From: Acidobacteriaceae bacterium
Lineage (GTDB): Bacteria > Acidobacteriota > Terriglobia > Terriglobales > Acidobacteriaceae
Direction of reading: 5' to 3'
Assembly: GCA_003154055.1 (NCBI GenBank)
Contig: PMCH01000098.1
Location: forward strand, 1 to 6,560
Length of the DNA stretch: 6,560 nt
Shown here piece by piece: positions 1-5,896 of the stretch (its first letter is position 1; the number at the start of each line of letters is the position of its first letter). A program made the position numbers and the translations under genes. Below the pieces are notes generated by a model that saw nothing but the letters and a program-made list of their open reading frames with translations, made no database searches and was not told the origin of the DNA.

Positions 1-1281
1 GAAGTGGGGCGGCTGGACGAGACTCCCGCCGAGCCGGGCAAGCAATTAAAGCTCACCCTGGATCTGGATTTACAGATTGCGGCGGAGCAGGCCATCGAAG
101 GGAAGAACGGCGCCATCGTCGCCATGGATCCGCACACCGGGGAAATTCTGGCGATGGTGAGCCGGCCGACCTTTGATCCGAACGACTTCGCCGTGAAGAT
201 TTCGCGGGACGAGTGGAACAAGCTGGTGAATGATCCGGACAAGCCGCTGCTGAATAAAGCGATTCAGGCGCAACTGGCGCCCGGCTCGACGTTCAAGATC
301 ATTATGGCGACGGCGGGCTGGCAGGAAGGGATTGCCCAGACCCTCAACGTGCACTGCAGCGGGGGCGCCAACTTTTATGGCCGGCGCTTCGGATGCTGGG
401 TGAAAAGCGGTCACGGCCCAGTGGACTTTCCGAAGGCGATCTACCAATCTTGCGATGTTTTCTTTTATACGCTGGCGGAAAAGCTGGGTATCGACCGCAT
501 CGCAAAATACGCGACTGTCCTTGGATTGGGCCAGAAGACTGGGATCGATCTGCCCAACGAAGTGAGCGGCGTGATGCCTTCGGAAGAATGGAAGATCCGC
601 AATTTCAAGCAGAAGTGGTTCGCCGGAGAAACGATTTCGGTTGGCATCGGCCAGGGAGCGGTGGCGGTTACTCCGGTGCAATTGATGCGCGCGATCTCGG
701 CGGTCTCGACGGACGGCCGGATGGTGGTGCCGCACGTCATTAATCCAACGGAGTTGCCGGCGGGGTACGTTGAGACCACACGCTATACCGAAGTGAAGAA
801 TATTCCAATTGATCCCACGGGATGGAACACGATCACGGACGCGATGGGGCGCGTGCTGTTGCCGGAGGGCACGGCTCCCTCGGCGCACATTCCGGGAATC
901 GACATTGCCGGCAAGACCGGGTCGGCCCAGATTGTCTCGCTGGCCATGCGCGCGAAGCATCAGAACAATGAAGATTTCGCACAGAACGGATGGTTCGTGG
1001 GATTCACGCCGCGGCGCAATCCGGATGTCATCGTGTGCGTGCTGTTCGAGGGTGGCGAGCACGGCCGGTTGGCAGCCCGTCTGGCGACCCAGGTGATCAA
1101 GGCATACGTGGACAAGCAGCGGCGGCAGCCTACCAAGCTGGCCTCGGACAAGAGCAAGGTTGAAATCGGCAGCGTGTGGACGGAGCCGGACGGCGAAGAT
1201 CACTTGCAGGGCGGACGCTTTCTGGTGGATGCGGCTCGGAAGCGGTCTCCGCTGGCGGTTGCGGCTCCGGGCATGCGGTAG
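1..1281 (+). CDS. mrdA: Penicillin-binding protein 2 (peptidoglycan D,D-transpeptidase), 5' end missing
   Basis: This is the transpeptidase part of a class B penicillin-binding protein, which cross-links peptidoglycan in the periplasm during cell elongation, normally with RodA. The frame is open from base 1 to the TAG at 1279-1281, so the start, membrane anchor and most of the N-terminal domain lie upstream; the GTG at position 4 is not taken as the start. Three active-site motifs are visible: S-T-F-K with the nucleophilic serine at bases 286-288, S-C-D at 448-456 and K-T-G-S at 913-924. The S-C-D form and the preceding D-L-D-L-Q and S-R-P-T-F-D-P-N segments fit PBP2 better than the septal PBP3 (FtsI). 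About 60 residues follow the catalytic domain and form a charged, probably flexible tail. No rodA follows directly; tldD comes next after 146 bp. Family assignment is firm; PBP2 over another class B paralogue is likely. Confidence 0.93.
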   Translation, partial: EVGRLDETPAEPGKQLKLTLDLDLQIAAEQAIEGKNGAIVAMDPHTGEILAMVSRPTFDPNDFAVKISRDEWNKLVNDPDKPLLNKAIQAQLAPGSTFKIIMATAGWQEGIAQTLNVHCSGGANFYGRRFGCWVKSGHGPVDFPKAIYQSCDVFFYTLAEKLGIDRIAKYATVLGLGQKTGIDLPNEVSGVMPSEEWKIRNFKQKWFAGETISVGIGQGAVAVTPVQLMRAISAVSTDGRMVVPHVINPTELPAGYVETTRYTEVKNIPIDPTGWNTITDAMGRVLLPEGTAPSAHIPGIDIAGKTGSAQIVSLAMRAKHQNNEDFAQNGWFVGFTPRRNPDVIVCVLFEGGEHGRLAARLATQVIKAYVDKQRRQPTKLASDKSKVEIGSVWTEPDGEDHLQGGRFLVDAARKRSPLAVAAPGMR

Positions 1282-1332
1282 CGCTCTCCCTTCTTCATTG
1301 GGGTTGACCTGTTGTTCTCTTGCTGTGCCCAG

Positions 1333-1364
1333 AGCTGCAGATCCCTCGCTTCGCTCGGGATGAC
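1333..1364. repeat. Dispersed palindromic intergenic repeat (CHPERSEGS type)
   Basis: The spacer between mrdA and tldD contains an imperfect palindrome with arms ATCCC at 1341-1345 and GGGAT at 1357-1361 around a TCGCTTCGCTC centre. Read on the minus strand, it encodes the peptide C-H-P-E-R-S-E-G-S, which I recall as a frequent artefact in spurious ORFs from many bacterial genomes with this dispersed element. Only one copy lies in this window, so its repetitive nature rests on recall. The boundaries are approximate. It is not followed by a T-run, so it does not look like a classical terminator. Confidence 0.6.
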
Positions 1365-1427
1365 AATTCATGAAATCCAGGCAACCTGTGCCAACCATCC
1401 GAGAGGCGTGGTACGTTTGATCCCGAG

Positions 1428-2894
1428 ATGAAGAGTACTGCTCGCTTGGCTTTGGATACTGCGGTGCAGCGCGGGGCGACATACGCCGACGCGCGTGGCG
1501 TACAAGTGCGCAATCGTTCGCTGACCACCAAAAACGGGCGGGTGGGGCATGCGTCGGAATCGGAGTCGGTGGGGATGGGCGTGCGCGTGCTTGCGTCAGG
1601 CGCGTGGGGATTTGCGGCTACCGCGGATCTGAGCAAGGAATCGGTGGAGGCCACGGCGGCCCGGGCGGTCGAAATTGCCAAGGCCTCGGCGCGGGTGAAG
1701 CGGGAGGATGTCCGGCTGGCGGCGGAGCGTGCGGCGGTGGCGGATTGGACTACGCCTTACAAAATTGATCCATTTACTACCTCGGTTGAGCACAACCTCG
1801 AGCATCTGCTGAAGATTGACGCGGAGATGCGCGCCGTGAAAGGCGTGACGCTGGCAGAGACGGGCATGAATTTTCAGCGCGAAGAGTCGTGGTTCCTTTC
1901 TTCTGAGGGCGCTGATATCCATCAGACAAAATATTCAACGGGAGCGGGATACACGGCCTACGCGTTTGCCGGGTCGGAGATCCAGAAGCGGTCGTTTCCG
2001 AATTCGTTTGGCGGGCAATGGCAGAACCGGGGATATGAACAGATTGCAGAATTGAAACTGCTGGAGAATGCGCGCCGCGTGGCGGAAGAAGCGGTCGCGT
2101 TGCACAAGGCGGAGCAGTGTCCGGAAGGACAGCTGACGATCATTCTGGATGGATCGCAACTGGGGTTGCAGATTCACGAGTCGATCGGGCATCCGATTGA
2201 GCTTGATCGCGTGCTGGGCATGGAAGCGAACTTTGCCGGCACGTCATTCCTTACTTTGGAAAAGCTGGGCAAATTGCGTTATGGCAGCGAGATTGTGAAT
2301 GTCGTCGCTGATGCCCGGCAGGAGCATGGGCCCGGCCTCGGGACTTTTGCGTATGACGACGAGGGCGTGGCTGCGCAGTCGACGCCGATCATCACGAACG
2401 GGCGGTTTACGGGCTATTTAAGTTCGCGGGAGACGGCGCACACGATCGGCGCCACGCGATCGGGTGGGACTTTGCGGGCGGAAGGATGGAACCGGCTGCC
2501 GATCATCCGCATGACGAACATCAGCATTCTGCCGGGTGAGAAGCCACTCACCTGCGAACAGTTGATTGCCGACACCGACCACGGCATCTACATGGAGACG
2601 AACAAATCGTGGTCGATTGACGACAAGCGCTACAACTTCCAGTTCGGCTGCGAGATCGGGTGGGAGATCAGCAACGGCAAGCGGGTGCGCATGCTGAAGA
2701 ACCCGTCATATTCGGGGATTACGACCGAGTTCTGGAATTCGATGGACGCGATCTGCTCGCGGGACGAGTGGATGCTGTGGGGAACTCCGAACTGCGGCAA
2801 GGGGCAGCCGCAGCAGGTAGTGGGGACGGGGCACGGGGCGAGCCCGGCGCGGTTCCGTGGCGTGAAGGTCGGGACGGCTTACAAGGGGAGTTGA
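1428..2894 (+). CDS. tldD: Metalloprotease TldD, catalytic subunit
   Basis: TldD is the zinc-bearing subunit of the TldD/TldE heterodimer, a cytosolic protease that cleaves unfolded peptides. In E. coli it matures microcin B17 and degrades the CcdA antitoxin. The 488-residue product is close to the family's usual size of about 480. The N-terminal domain includes a typical T-Y-A-D-A-R segment near residue 20. The metal motif H-E-S-I-G-H is at residues 250-255 (bases 2175-2192), and the conserved C-terminal cysteine, in N-C-G-K-G-Q-P, is residue 456 (2793-2795); these are the expected zinc ligands. The ATG at 1428 is the only start available: an in-frame TGA lies at 1371-1373 and no GTG or TTG falls in frame between them. 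Its ribosome-binding site is poor (GAGAGG at 1401-1406 is 21 bases away), so translation may be weak or leader-independent. It lies 36 bp upstream of tldE. Confidence 0.96.
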   Translation: MKSTARLALDTAVQRGATYADARGVQVRNRSLTTKNGRVGHASESESVGMGVRVLASGAWGFAATADLSKESVEATAARAVEIAKASARVKREDVRLAAERAAVADWTTPYKIDPFTTSVEHNLEHLLKIDAEMRAVKGVTLAETGMNFQREESWFLSSEGADIHQTKYSTGAGYTAYAFAGSEIQKRSFPNSFGGQWQNRGYEQIAELKLLENARRVAEEAVALHKAEQCPEGQLTIILDGSQLGLQIHESIGHPIELDRVLGMEANFAGTSFLTLEKLGKLRYGSEIVNVVADARQEHGPGLGTFAYDDEGVAAQSTPIITNGRFTGYLSSRETAHTIGATRSGGTLRAEGWNRLPIIRMTNISILPGEKPLTCEQLIADTDHGIYMETNKSWSIDDKRYNFQFGCEIGWEISNGKRVRMLKNPSYSGITTEFWNSMDAICSRDEWMLWGTPNCGKGQPQQVVGTGHGASPARFRGVKVGTAYKGS

Positions 2895-2924
2895 TTCACC
2901 ACAGAGACACAGAGGCACAGAGAG
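2895..2924. repeat. Octanucleotide tandem repeat filling the tldD-tldE spacer
   Basis: Directly after the tldD stop codon, a short TTCACC lead-in is followed by three 8-base units at 2901-2908, 2909-2916 and 2917-2924 with consensus ACAGAGRS. Only six bases (AAACAA) separate the array from the tldE ATG. The last unit ends in an AGAGAG run that is the only purine-rich stretch available as a Shine-Dalgarno sequence for tldE. I recall near-identical CACAGAGACACAGAG strings between genes in several environmental phyla, but only this copy is visible here. Confidence 0.75.
2917..2924 (+). promoter_or_regulatory. Putative ribosome-binding site of tldE, inside the repeat
   Basis: The AGAGAG at 2919-2924 ends six bases before the ATG at 2931, a normal Shine-Dalgarno distance, although it matches AGGAGG only partly. 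It is part of the third unit of the tandem repeat, so the repeat appears to supply the translation signal. Confidence 0.4.
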
Positions 2925-2930
2925 AAACAA

Positions 2931-4319
2931 ATGCTGACGAAAGAACGAGCTGCGGAGATCTTCGATCGGATTCGCCGGTTTTCGGCCGCGGACGAGGTCG
3001 AGGTTTCGTTTACGGGCTCGCGCTTTGCTCTTACTCGTTTCGCCAACAACACCATTCATCAGAATGTGGAGGAAGAGAATTCGATCGCATCGATCCGGAC
3101 AAATCTTGGCGGGAAGACGGCGCGGTCTTCAGCTAACAAGTTCGACGACGAGAGTTTGAAGCGGGCGGTTGCAGCCTCGGAGAATCTGGCGAAAGTGCAG
3201 GCGCCGGACCCGGACTTGTTGCCGATGCCGACGGCGGAAGAAGCAACGGCGGCGGGCAAGAGTGCCCGCCCCACACGATTCTTTGAGCAGACTGCCGCGA
3301 TTGCGCCCGGCGAACGGGCGGAGGTGGTGGGGAAGATTGTCGCCGTCGCGGACCGGCACAAGTTGACCACGGCGGGGATTTACTCTTCCGCGGAATCGGC
3401 GGAAGGGATCTTCAACTCGCGCGGGCTGGCAGACTGGCACGCGCAAACGCTGGCGGAGGTCTCGATCACCATGTTGGGGGAGGACTCTTCCGGCTGGCAG
3501 AAATTGAATTCTCCCGACGTGCGCAACCTGGATGCCGTGCTGCTGGCCGAGACGGCGGCTCGGAAGGCGGTTGACTCGGCGCATCCGCGGGAGATTGCGC
3601 CGGGGAAGTACACGGTGATCCTGGAGCCGGCCGCGGTGCTCGACATCACCGGGTTCATGTTCTGGGATTTTGGCGGCATGGCGATTCTTGACCAGCGATC
3701 GTTCCTCAACGACCGGATCGGGAAGAAGCTGTTCGGAGAAAATATCAACATCTGGGACGATGGGACGCATCCGTTGCAGGCGGGCTCGCCGTTTGATGGC
3801 GAAGGCATGCAGCGACGGCGCATGCCGCTGGTCGAAAACGGTGTGGTGAAGCGCGTCGTCTATGCACGGGGGACGGCTGCGAAGATGAAAACGTCGGAGT
3901 ACGCGGGCAAGGTTGGCCCGATCGAGGCGACCGGTCACGGCTTCCCTTTGCCGAACGAGATGGGCGAGATGCCGATGAACATCGTTTTCGGAGCGCCAGA
4001 AAATCCGCAAACGGTTGAACAGATGATTGAGTCAACCGAGCGGGGAATTCTGGTGACGCGGCTGTGGTACATCCGGGAAGTGGACCCTTACGAAAAGATT
4101 CTTACCGGGATGACGCGGGATGGGACGTTTCTGGTAGAGAACGGAAAGGTGCAGTGCGGGCTTCGTAACTTCCGCTTCAATGAGAGTCTGATTTCCATGC
4201 TGTCGAATGTTGAGGCGATGAGCGTACCGCTTCGCGCCAGCGGGGAGGAGTCGTTCGATATGGTGGTGCCGGCGATGAAGGTGAAGGAGTTTAACTTCAC
4301 GGAAGCCACGAAGTTTTAG
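2931..4319 (+). CDS. pmbA: Metalloprotease subunit TldE (PmbA)
   Basis: TldE (PmbA) is the non-catalytic partner that forms the substrate channel together with TldD. The 462-residue product matches the family size (about 450). Characteristic family segments are F-A-N-N-T-I-H-Q near residue 40, the S-P-F-D-G-E-G block around residue 285, L-V-E-N-G-V-V shortly after it, and a C-terminal V-E-N-G-K-V-Q-C-G-L-R-N-F-R-F. Where TldD carries H-E-x-x-x-H, this protein reads V-I-L-E-P-A-A-V-L, so it has no metal site, as expected for TldE. The ATG at 2931 gives a normal N terminus and follows tldD by 36 bp, implying co-transcription. Unusually, residues 108-114 (A-G-K-S-A-R-P) are encoded by a perfect hairpin sequence in the linker after the N-terminal domain, which looks like an in-frame repeat insertion. 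Confidence 0.95.
   Translation: MLTKERAAEIFDRIRRFSAADEVEVSFTGSRFALTRFANNTIHQNVEEENSIASIRTNLGGKTARSSANKFDDESLKRAVAASENLAKVQAPDPDLLPMPTAEEATAAGKSARPTRFFEQTAAIAPGERAEVVGKIVAVADRHKLTTAGIYSSAESAEGIFNSRGLADWHAQTLAEVSITMLGEDSSGWQKLNSPDVRNLDAVLLAETAARKAVDSAHPREIAPGKYTVILEPAAVLDITGFMFWDFGGMAILDQRSFLNDRIGKKLFGENINIWDDGTHPLQAGSPFDGEGMQRRRMPLVENGVVKRVVYARGTAAKMKTSEYAGKVGPIEATGHGFPLPNEMGEMPMNIVFGAPENPQTVEQMIESTERGILVTRLWYIREVDPYEKILTGMTRDGTFLVENGKVQCGLRNFRFNESLISMLSNVEAMSVPLRASGEESFDMVVPAMKVKEFNFTEATKF
3251..3270. repeat. Perfect 8-bp hairpin repeat inside tldE
   Basis: The arm GGCGGGCA (3251-3258) is the exact reverse complement of TGCCCGCC (3263-3270), separated by an AGAG tetraloop. It is translated in frame as A-G-K-S-A-R-P in a variable linker of TldE. 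It resembles dispersed G+C-rich hairpin repeats that I recall from intergenic regions of Acidobacteriota-like genomes. With a single copy in the window, repetitive status is inferred, but the palindrome itself is plain. Confidence 0.6.
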
Positions 4320-4350
4320 CACTTGGCATTTGGCACCTAGCACTTGGCAA
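4319..4350. repeat. Heptanucleotide tandem repeat starting in the tldE stop codon
   Basis: Four 7-base units at 4319-4325, 4326-4332, 4333-4339 and 4340-4346, plus a partial GCAA, follow the consensus GCAYTTG; the third unit is the most divergent (GCACCTA). The first base of the first unit is the final G of the tldE TAG. The array resembles the short tandem heptamer repeats described in cyanobacteria, although the sequence differs. Confidence 0.8.
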
Positions 4351-4390
4351 CAGATCGACCTGCGTCCACCTCCTGCAACAAAGCGCTCAC

Positions 4391-4413
4391 GCCAATTGCC
4401 AATTGCCAAGTGC
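4391..4413. repeat. Inverted heptanucleotide tandem repeat
   Basis: Two identical units GCCAATT (4391-4397 and 4398-4404) and a variant GCCAAGT (4405-4411) form a second 7-base-period array. Read on the minus strand, the consensus is A-A/C-TTGGC, the same family as the array at 4319-4350 in the opposite orientation. The 11 bases at 4403-4413 are an exact reverse complement of 4340-4350, and 4399-4413 match the complement of 4319-4333 with one mismatch. A transcript could therefore fold into a long-loop hairpin here. No T-run follows. Confidence 0.75.
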
Positions 4414-4600
4414 GCTGTGACCGTGCACACCGCACCTTTGGCCGCCCCTAAGTCCCTGTCCCTCTGGCACTTCGCCGCCTTTGTTCCATGACTTCCGTAA
4501 CTTTGCGTTGCTGGGGCCGGGGTGTAATCTCGGCCTGAAATGGGCACACCGATCGGTCCGGCGGAGTCGAGCACGAGCCGGAAGGAAGGTTGTCGGAACC
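4414..4600. other. Non-coding stretch upstream of the PilZ gene
   Basis: I see no supported gene on either strand between the inverted heptamer array and the PilZ start. A possible but weak promoter is TTGCGT (4503-4508) with TAATCT (4525-4530) at a 16-base spacing; the overlapping TGTAAT at 4523-4528 matches the -10 consensus better but lacks a well-placed -35. Open frames here translate to low-complexity, repeat-derived peptides. Confidence 0.4.
4581..4589 (+). promoter_or_regulatory. Ribosome-binding site deciding the GTG start of the PilZ gene
   Basis: The purine run GAAGGAAGG contains GGAAGG and ends 11 bases before the GTG at 4601. It is the only good Shine-Dalgarno-like sequence in the region and favours this start over the in-frame TTG at 4481, which has none. 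Confidence 0.55.
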
Positions 4601-4957
4601 GTGACTGAAGCAGCCAAAGAACACGTTGCCGAGACGAGCAAGGCCCGCAAGGGATACACCGATGTGCAAGGCGCTCCGCGCTTTCCCATCAAGCTGCCGG
4701 TTTCCATGAAGACGGGAGCCAATGGGAAAACGGTGGAGACGGAAAACATCTCGGCCAACGGAGTGCTGTTCCGAATGGACGTGGATGTACCGGTGGGGTC
4801 GGCCGTTGATTTCACGATCTCGCTGCCCGCTGATGTAGTGGGCGCCGAAGCCGATGTGCAGGTGGACTGTCGCGGGCGAGTGGTCCGCAGTTTTGCGGAC
4901 GGTGGCCGGCGCGGTGTAGGCGTGGTCATTGACGAGTACCGGTTCGAGCGCAGGTAA
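4601..4957 (+). CDS. Small PilZ-domain protein with an incomplete c-di-GMP motif
   Basis: This 118-residue protein is a stand-alone PilZ domain, a family whose classical members bind the second messenger cyclic di-GMP through an R-x-x-x-R and a D/N-x-S-x-x-G motif. After a charged N-terminal stretch of about 22 residues comes P-R-F-P-I-K-L-P-V (26-34), then N-I-S-A-N-G (49-54), a good match to the second motif, then beta-strand-rich sequence to the end. Only one motif arginine is present: R27 is followed by K31, or preceded by Q23 in the other possible register. Binding of c-di-GMP may thus be weak or lost. The GTG start is chosen for its ribosome-binding site; the extra 40 residues from the upstream TTG at 4481 are arginine-rich and unlike a PilZ leader. 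The regulator gene begins 18 bp downstream, suggesting one operon. Confidence 0.82.
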   Translation: MTEAAKEHVAETSKARKGYTDVQGAPRFPIKLPVSMKTGANGKTVETENISANGVLFRMDVDVPVGSAVDFTISLPADVVGAEADVQVDCRGRVVRSFADGGRRGVGVVIDEYRFERR

Positions 4958-4975
4958 GAGGCGCGAAGAGGGCGG

Positions 4976-5788
4976 ATGGGTAGCACTCCAATCAGCGTCG
5001 AAGAAAATTTCGAAGGCGCGCACATCGAGGATGGCAAGGGCACGATCCGGGTGATCGTGGCCGATACGCAGGCCATTTTCCGGGCGGGGCTGCGCAAGAT
5101 TTTTGCGCTCGAAGACGATCTCCGTGTGGTTGGCCAGGCGGAAACACTGCCGCAAACGATTTCAGCGATTCAGAAATTCTCCGCGGACATTCTGATTCTC
5201 GAAGCTGCACTCACTCCGAATCCCAGCGATACGGTTGCCGATCTGCTCCGCCAGAACGCGAAATGCCGCCTGGTGGTGGTGCTGCAGGAACCGGACCAGG
5301 AAATGACCCTGGAACTGTTCCGGCGCGGCGCGCACGCCATCGTTTCCCGGGAAATCGAACCGGAGATGCTGGTGGAATGCCTGCGCAAAGTGGCGCAGGG
5401 CGAGCCCTGGCTGGATCTGCGGGGGGTGGCGTGGGTGCTGGAGGCATATCGTACCCAGGGACTACGTCCGGTGGGATCGCGGCCCAAGGTGCAACTCACG
5501 CCAAAAGAGTCGCTGATTGTTTCCTGCGTGACCCAGGGCATGAAGAACAAGGAAATTGCGCTGCGCGTGGGCACCACGGAACAGGTCGTCAAGAATTACC
5601 TGCGCAAGGTTTATGACAAACTGGGGGTCGCGGACCGGTTGGAACTGGCGCTGTACTGCCTGAATCACCGCGTCACCGACGTTGAGGCCAAACCCAAACC
5701 GGCCCAGCCGGCGAACGGGGCTGCTGCTCCGGACGCGCCCGCGGAGAATGCCAACGCTGCCGCCGCGACGGCGGGAAGCAATTCCTGA
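4976..5788 (+). CDS. NarL/LuxR-family regulator with a degenerate receiver domain
   Basis: A 270-residue two-domain transcription regulator. Residues 24-143 align with a NarL-type receiver: I-R-V-I-V-A-D-T-Q-A-I-F-R-A-G-L at the start and G-A-H-A-I-V-S-R near the end. Residues 174-229 form a LuxR helix-turn-helix (L-T-P-K-E-S through N-K-E-I-A, V-V-K-N-Y-L and K-L-G-V). The receiver has lost its phosphorylation chemistry: of the acidic pair only D30 remains (T31 replaces the second Asp), the acceptor Asp is E76, the switch Thr/Ser is Q104 and the conserved Lys is R125. It therefore probably works without phosphorelay, perhaps locked in one state or sensing a partner. Residues 238-270 are an Ala/Pro/Asn-rich, probably disordered tail. 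The ATG at 4976 follows AGAGGG only three bases away, a tight spacing. No histidine kinase gene is nearby; the PilZ gene precedes it by 18 bp. Confidence 0.88.
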   Translation: MGSTPISVEENFEGAHIEDGKGTIRVIVADTQAIFRAGLRKIFALEDDLRVVGQAETLPQTISAIQKFSADILILEAALTPNPSDTVADLLRQNAKCRLVVVLQEPDQEMTLELFRRGAHAIVSREIEPEMLVECLRKVAQGEPWLDLRGVAWVLEAYRTQGLRPVGSRPKVQLTPKESLIVSCVTQGMKNKEIALRVGTTEQVVKNYLRKVYDKLGVADRLELALYCLNHRVTDVEAKPKPAQPANGAAAPDAPAENANAAAATAGSNS

Positions 5789-5802
5789 TTTCCTTCTTCT
5801 AG

Positions 5803-5808
5803 TACAAT
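5803..5808 (+). promoter_or_regulatory. Probable -10 element of the bfr promoter
   Basis: TACAAT matches the -10 consensus at five of six positions and sits in the spacer between the regulator and bfr, about 90 bases before the bfr start. No convincing -35 is found at 16-18 bases upstream. The next promoter in the window (before the tRNA) shares the CTAG or CTAGA context and a following CA. I see no Fur-box-like palindrome near it. Confidence 0.4.
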
Positions 5809-5884
5809 CAACTCGCAACTGCATCCCAGAGGCTAGCCATGTGCCCGGCCTCGGAACGTTTTGATGCGTTGATTCTTCATCCTC

Positions 5885-5890
5885 GAGAGG
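5885..5890 (+). promoter_or_regulatory. Ribosome-binding site of bfr
   Basis: GAGAGG ends six bases before the GTG at 5897 and fixes that start codon. It lies in the small palindrome CCTCGAGAGG (5881-5890), whose loop would be too short for a stable hairpin by itself. Confidence 0.7.
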
Positions 5891-5896
5891 TAAACC

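Noticed and set aside
1304..1335. A TTGACC box after mrdA as a tldD promoter
   Set aside because: No -10-like hexamer occurs at 16-18 bases downstream.
70..1482. A 470-codon open frame on the minus strand opposite mrdA
   Set aside because: It is a codon-bias shadow of a gene with clear motifs. Its product is Arg/His-rich without domains and includes the CHPERSEGS repeat peptide, a mark of spurious ORFs.
3129..4010. A 293-codon minus-strand open frame opposite tldE
   Set aside because: It is very arginine-rich and low in complexity, with no recognisable domain, and lies wholly antisense to a well-supported gene.
1428..4319. RiPP (modified peptide) cluster built around TldD/TldE
   Set aside because: No precursor peptide, cyclodehydratase or exporter gene is visible; a housekeeping TldD/TldE pair explains the locus.
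4319..4413. CRISPR array or rho-independent terminator
   Set aside because: The repeats are 7-base tandems without spacers, and the hairpin has a loop of about 50 bases with no T-run after it.
4481..4600. Longer version of the PilZ protein starting at TTG 4481
   Set aside because: No ribosome-binding site precedes the TTG, and the extra 40 residues are Arg-rich and not PilZ-like; GTG 4601 has a better signal.
4540..4608. A 22-codon ORF starting at ATG 4540 and overlapping the PilZ start
   Set aside because: It has no Shine-Dalgarno sequence and no recognisable features; chance occurrence is likely.
4387..5155. Two overlapping minus-strand open frames of about 235 codons opposite the PilZ gene
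   Set aside because: Neither has a recognisable domain or a convincing ribosome-binding site; parts of the translation come from the heptamer repeats.
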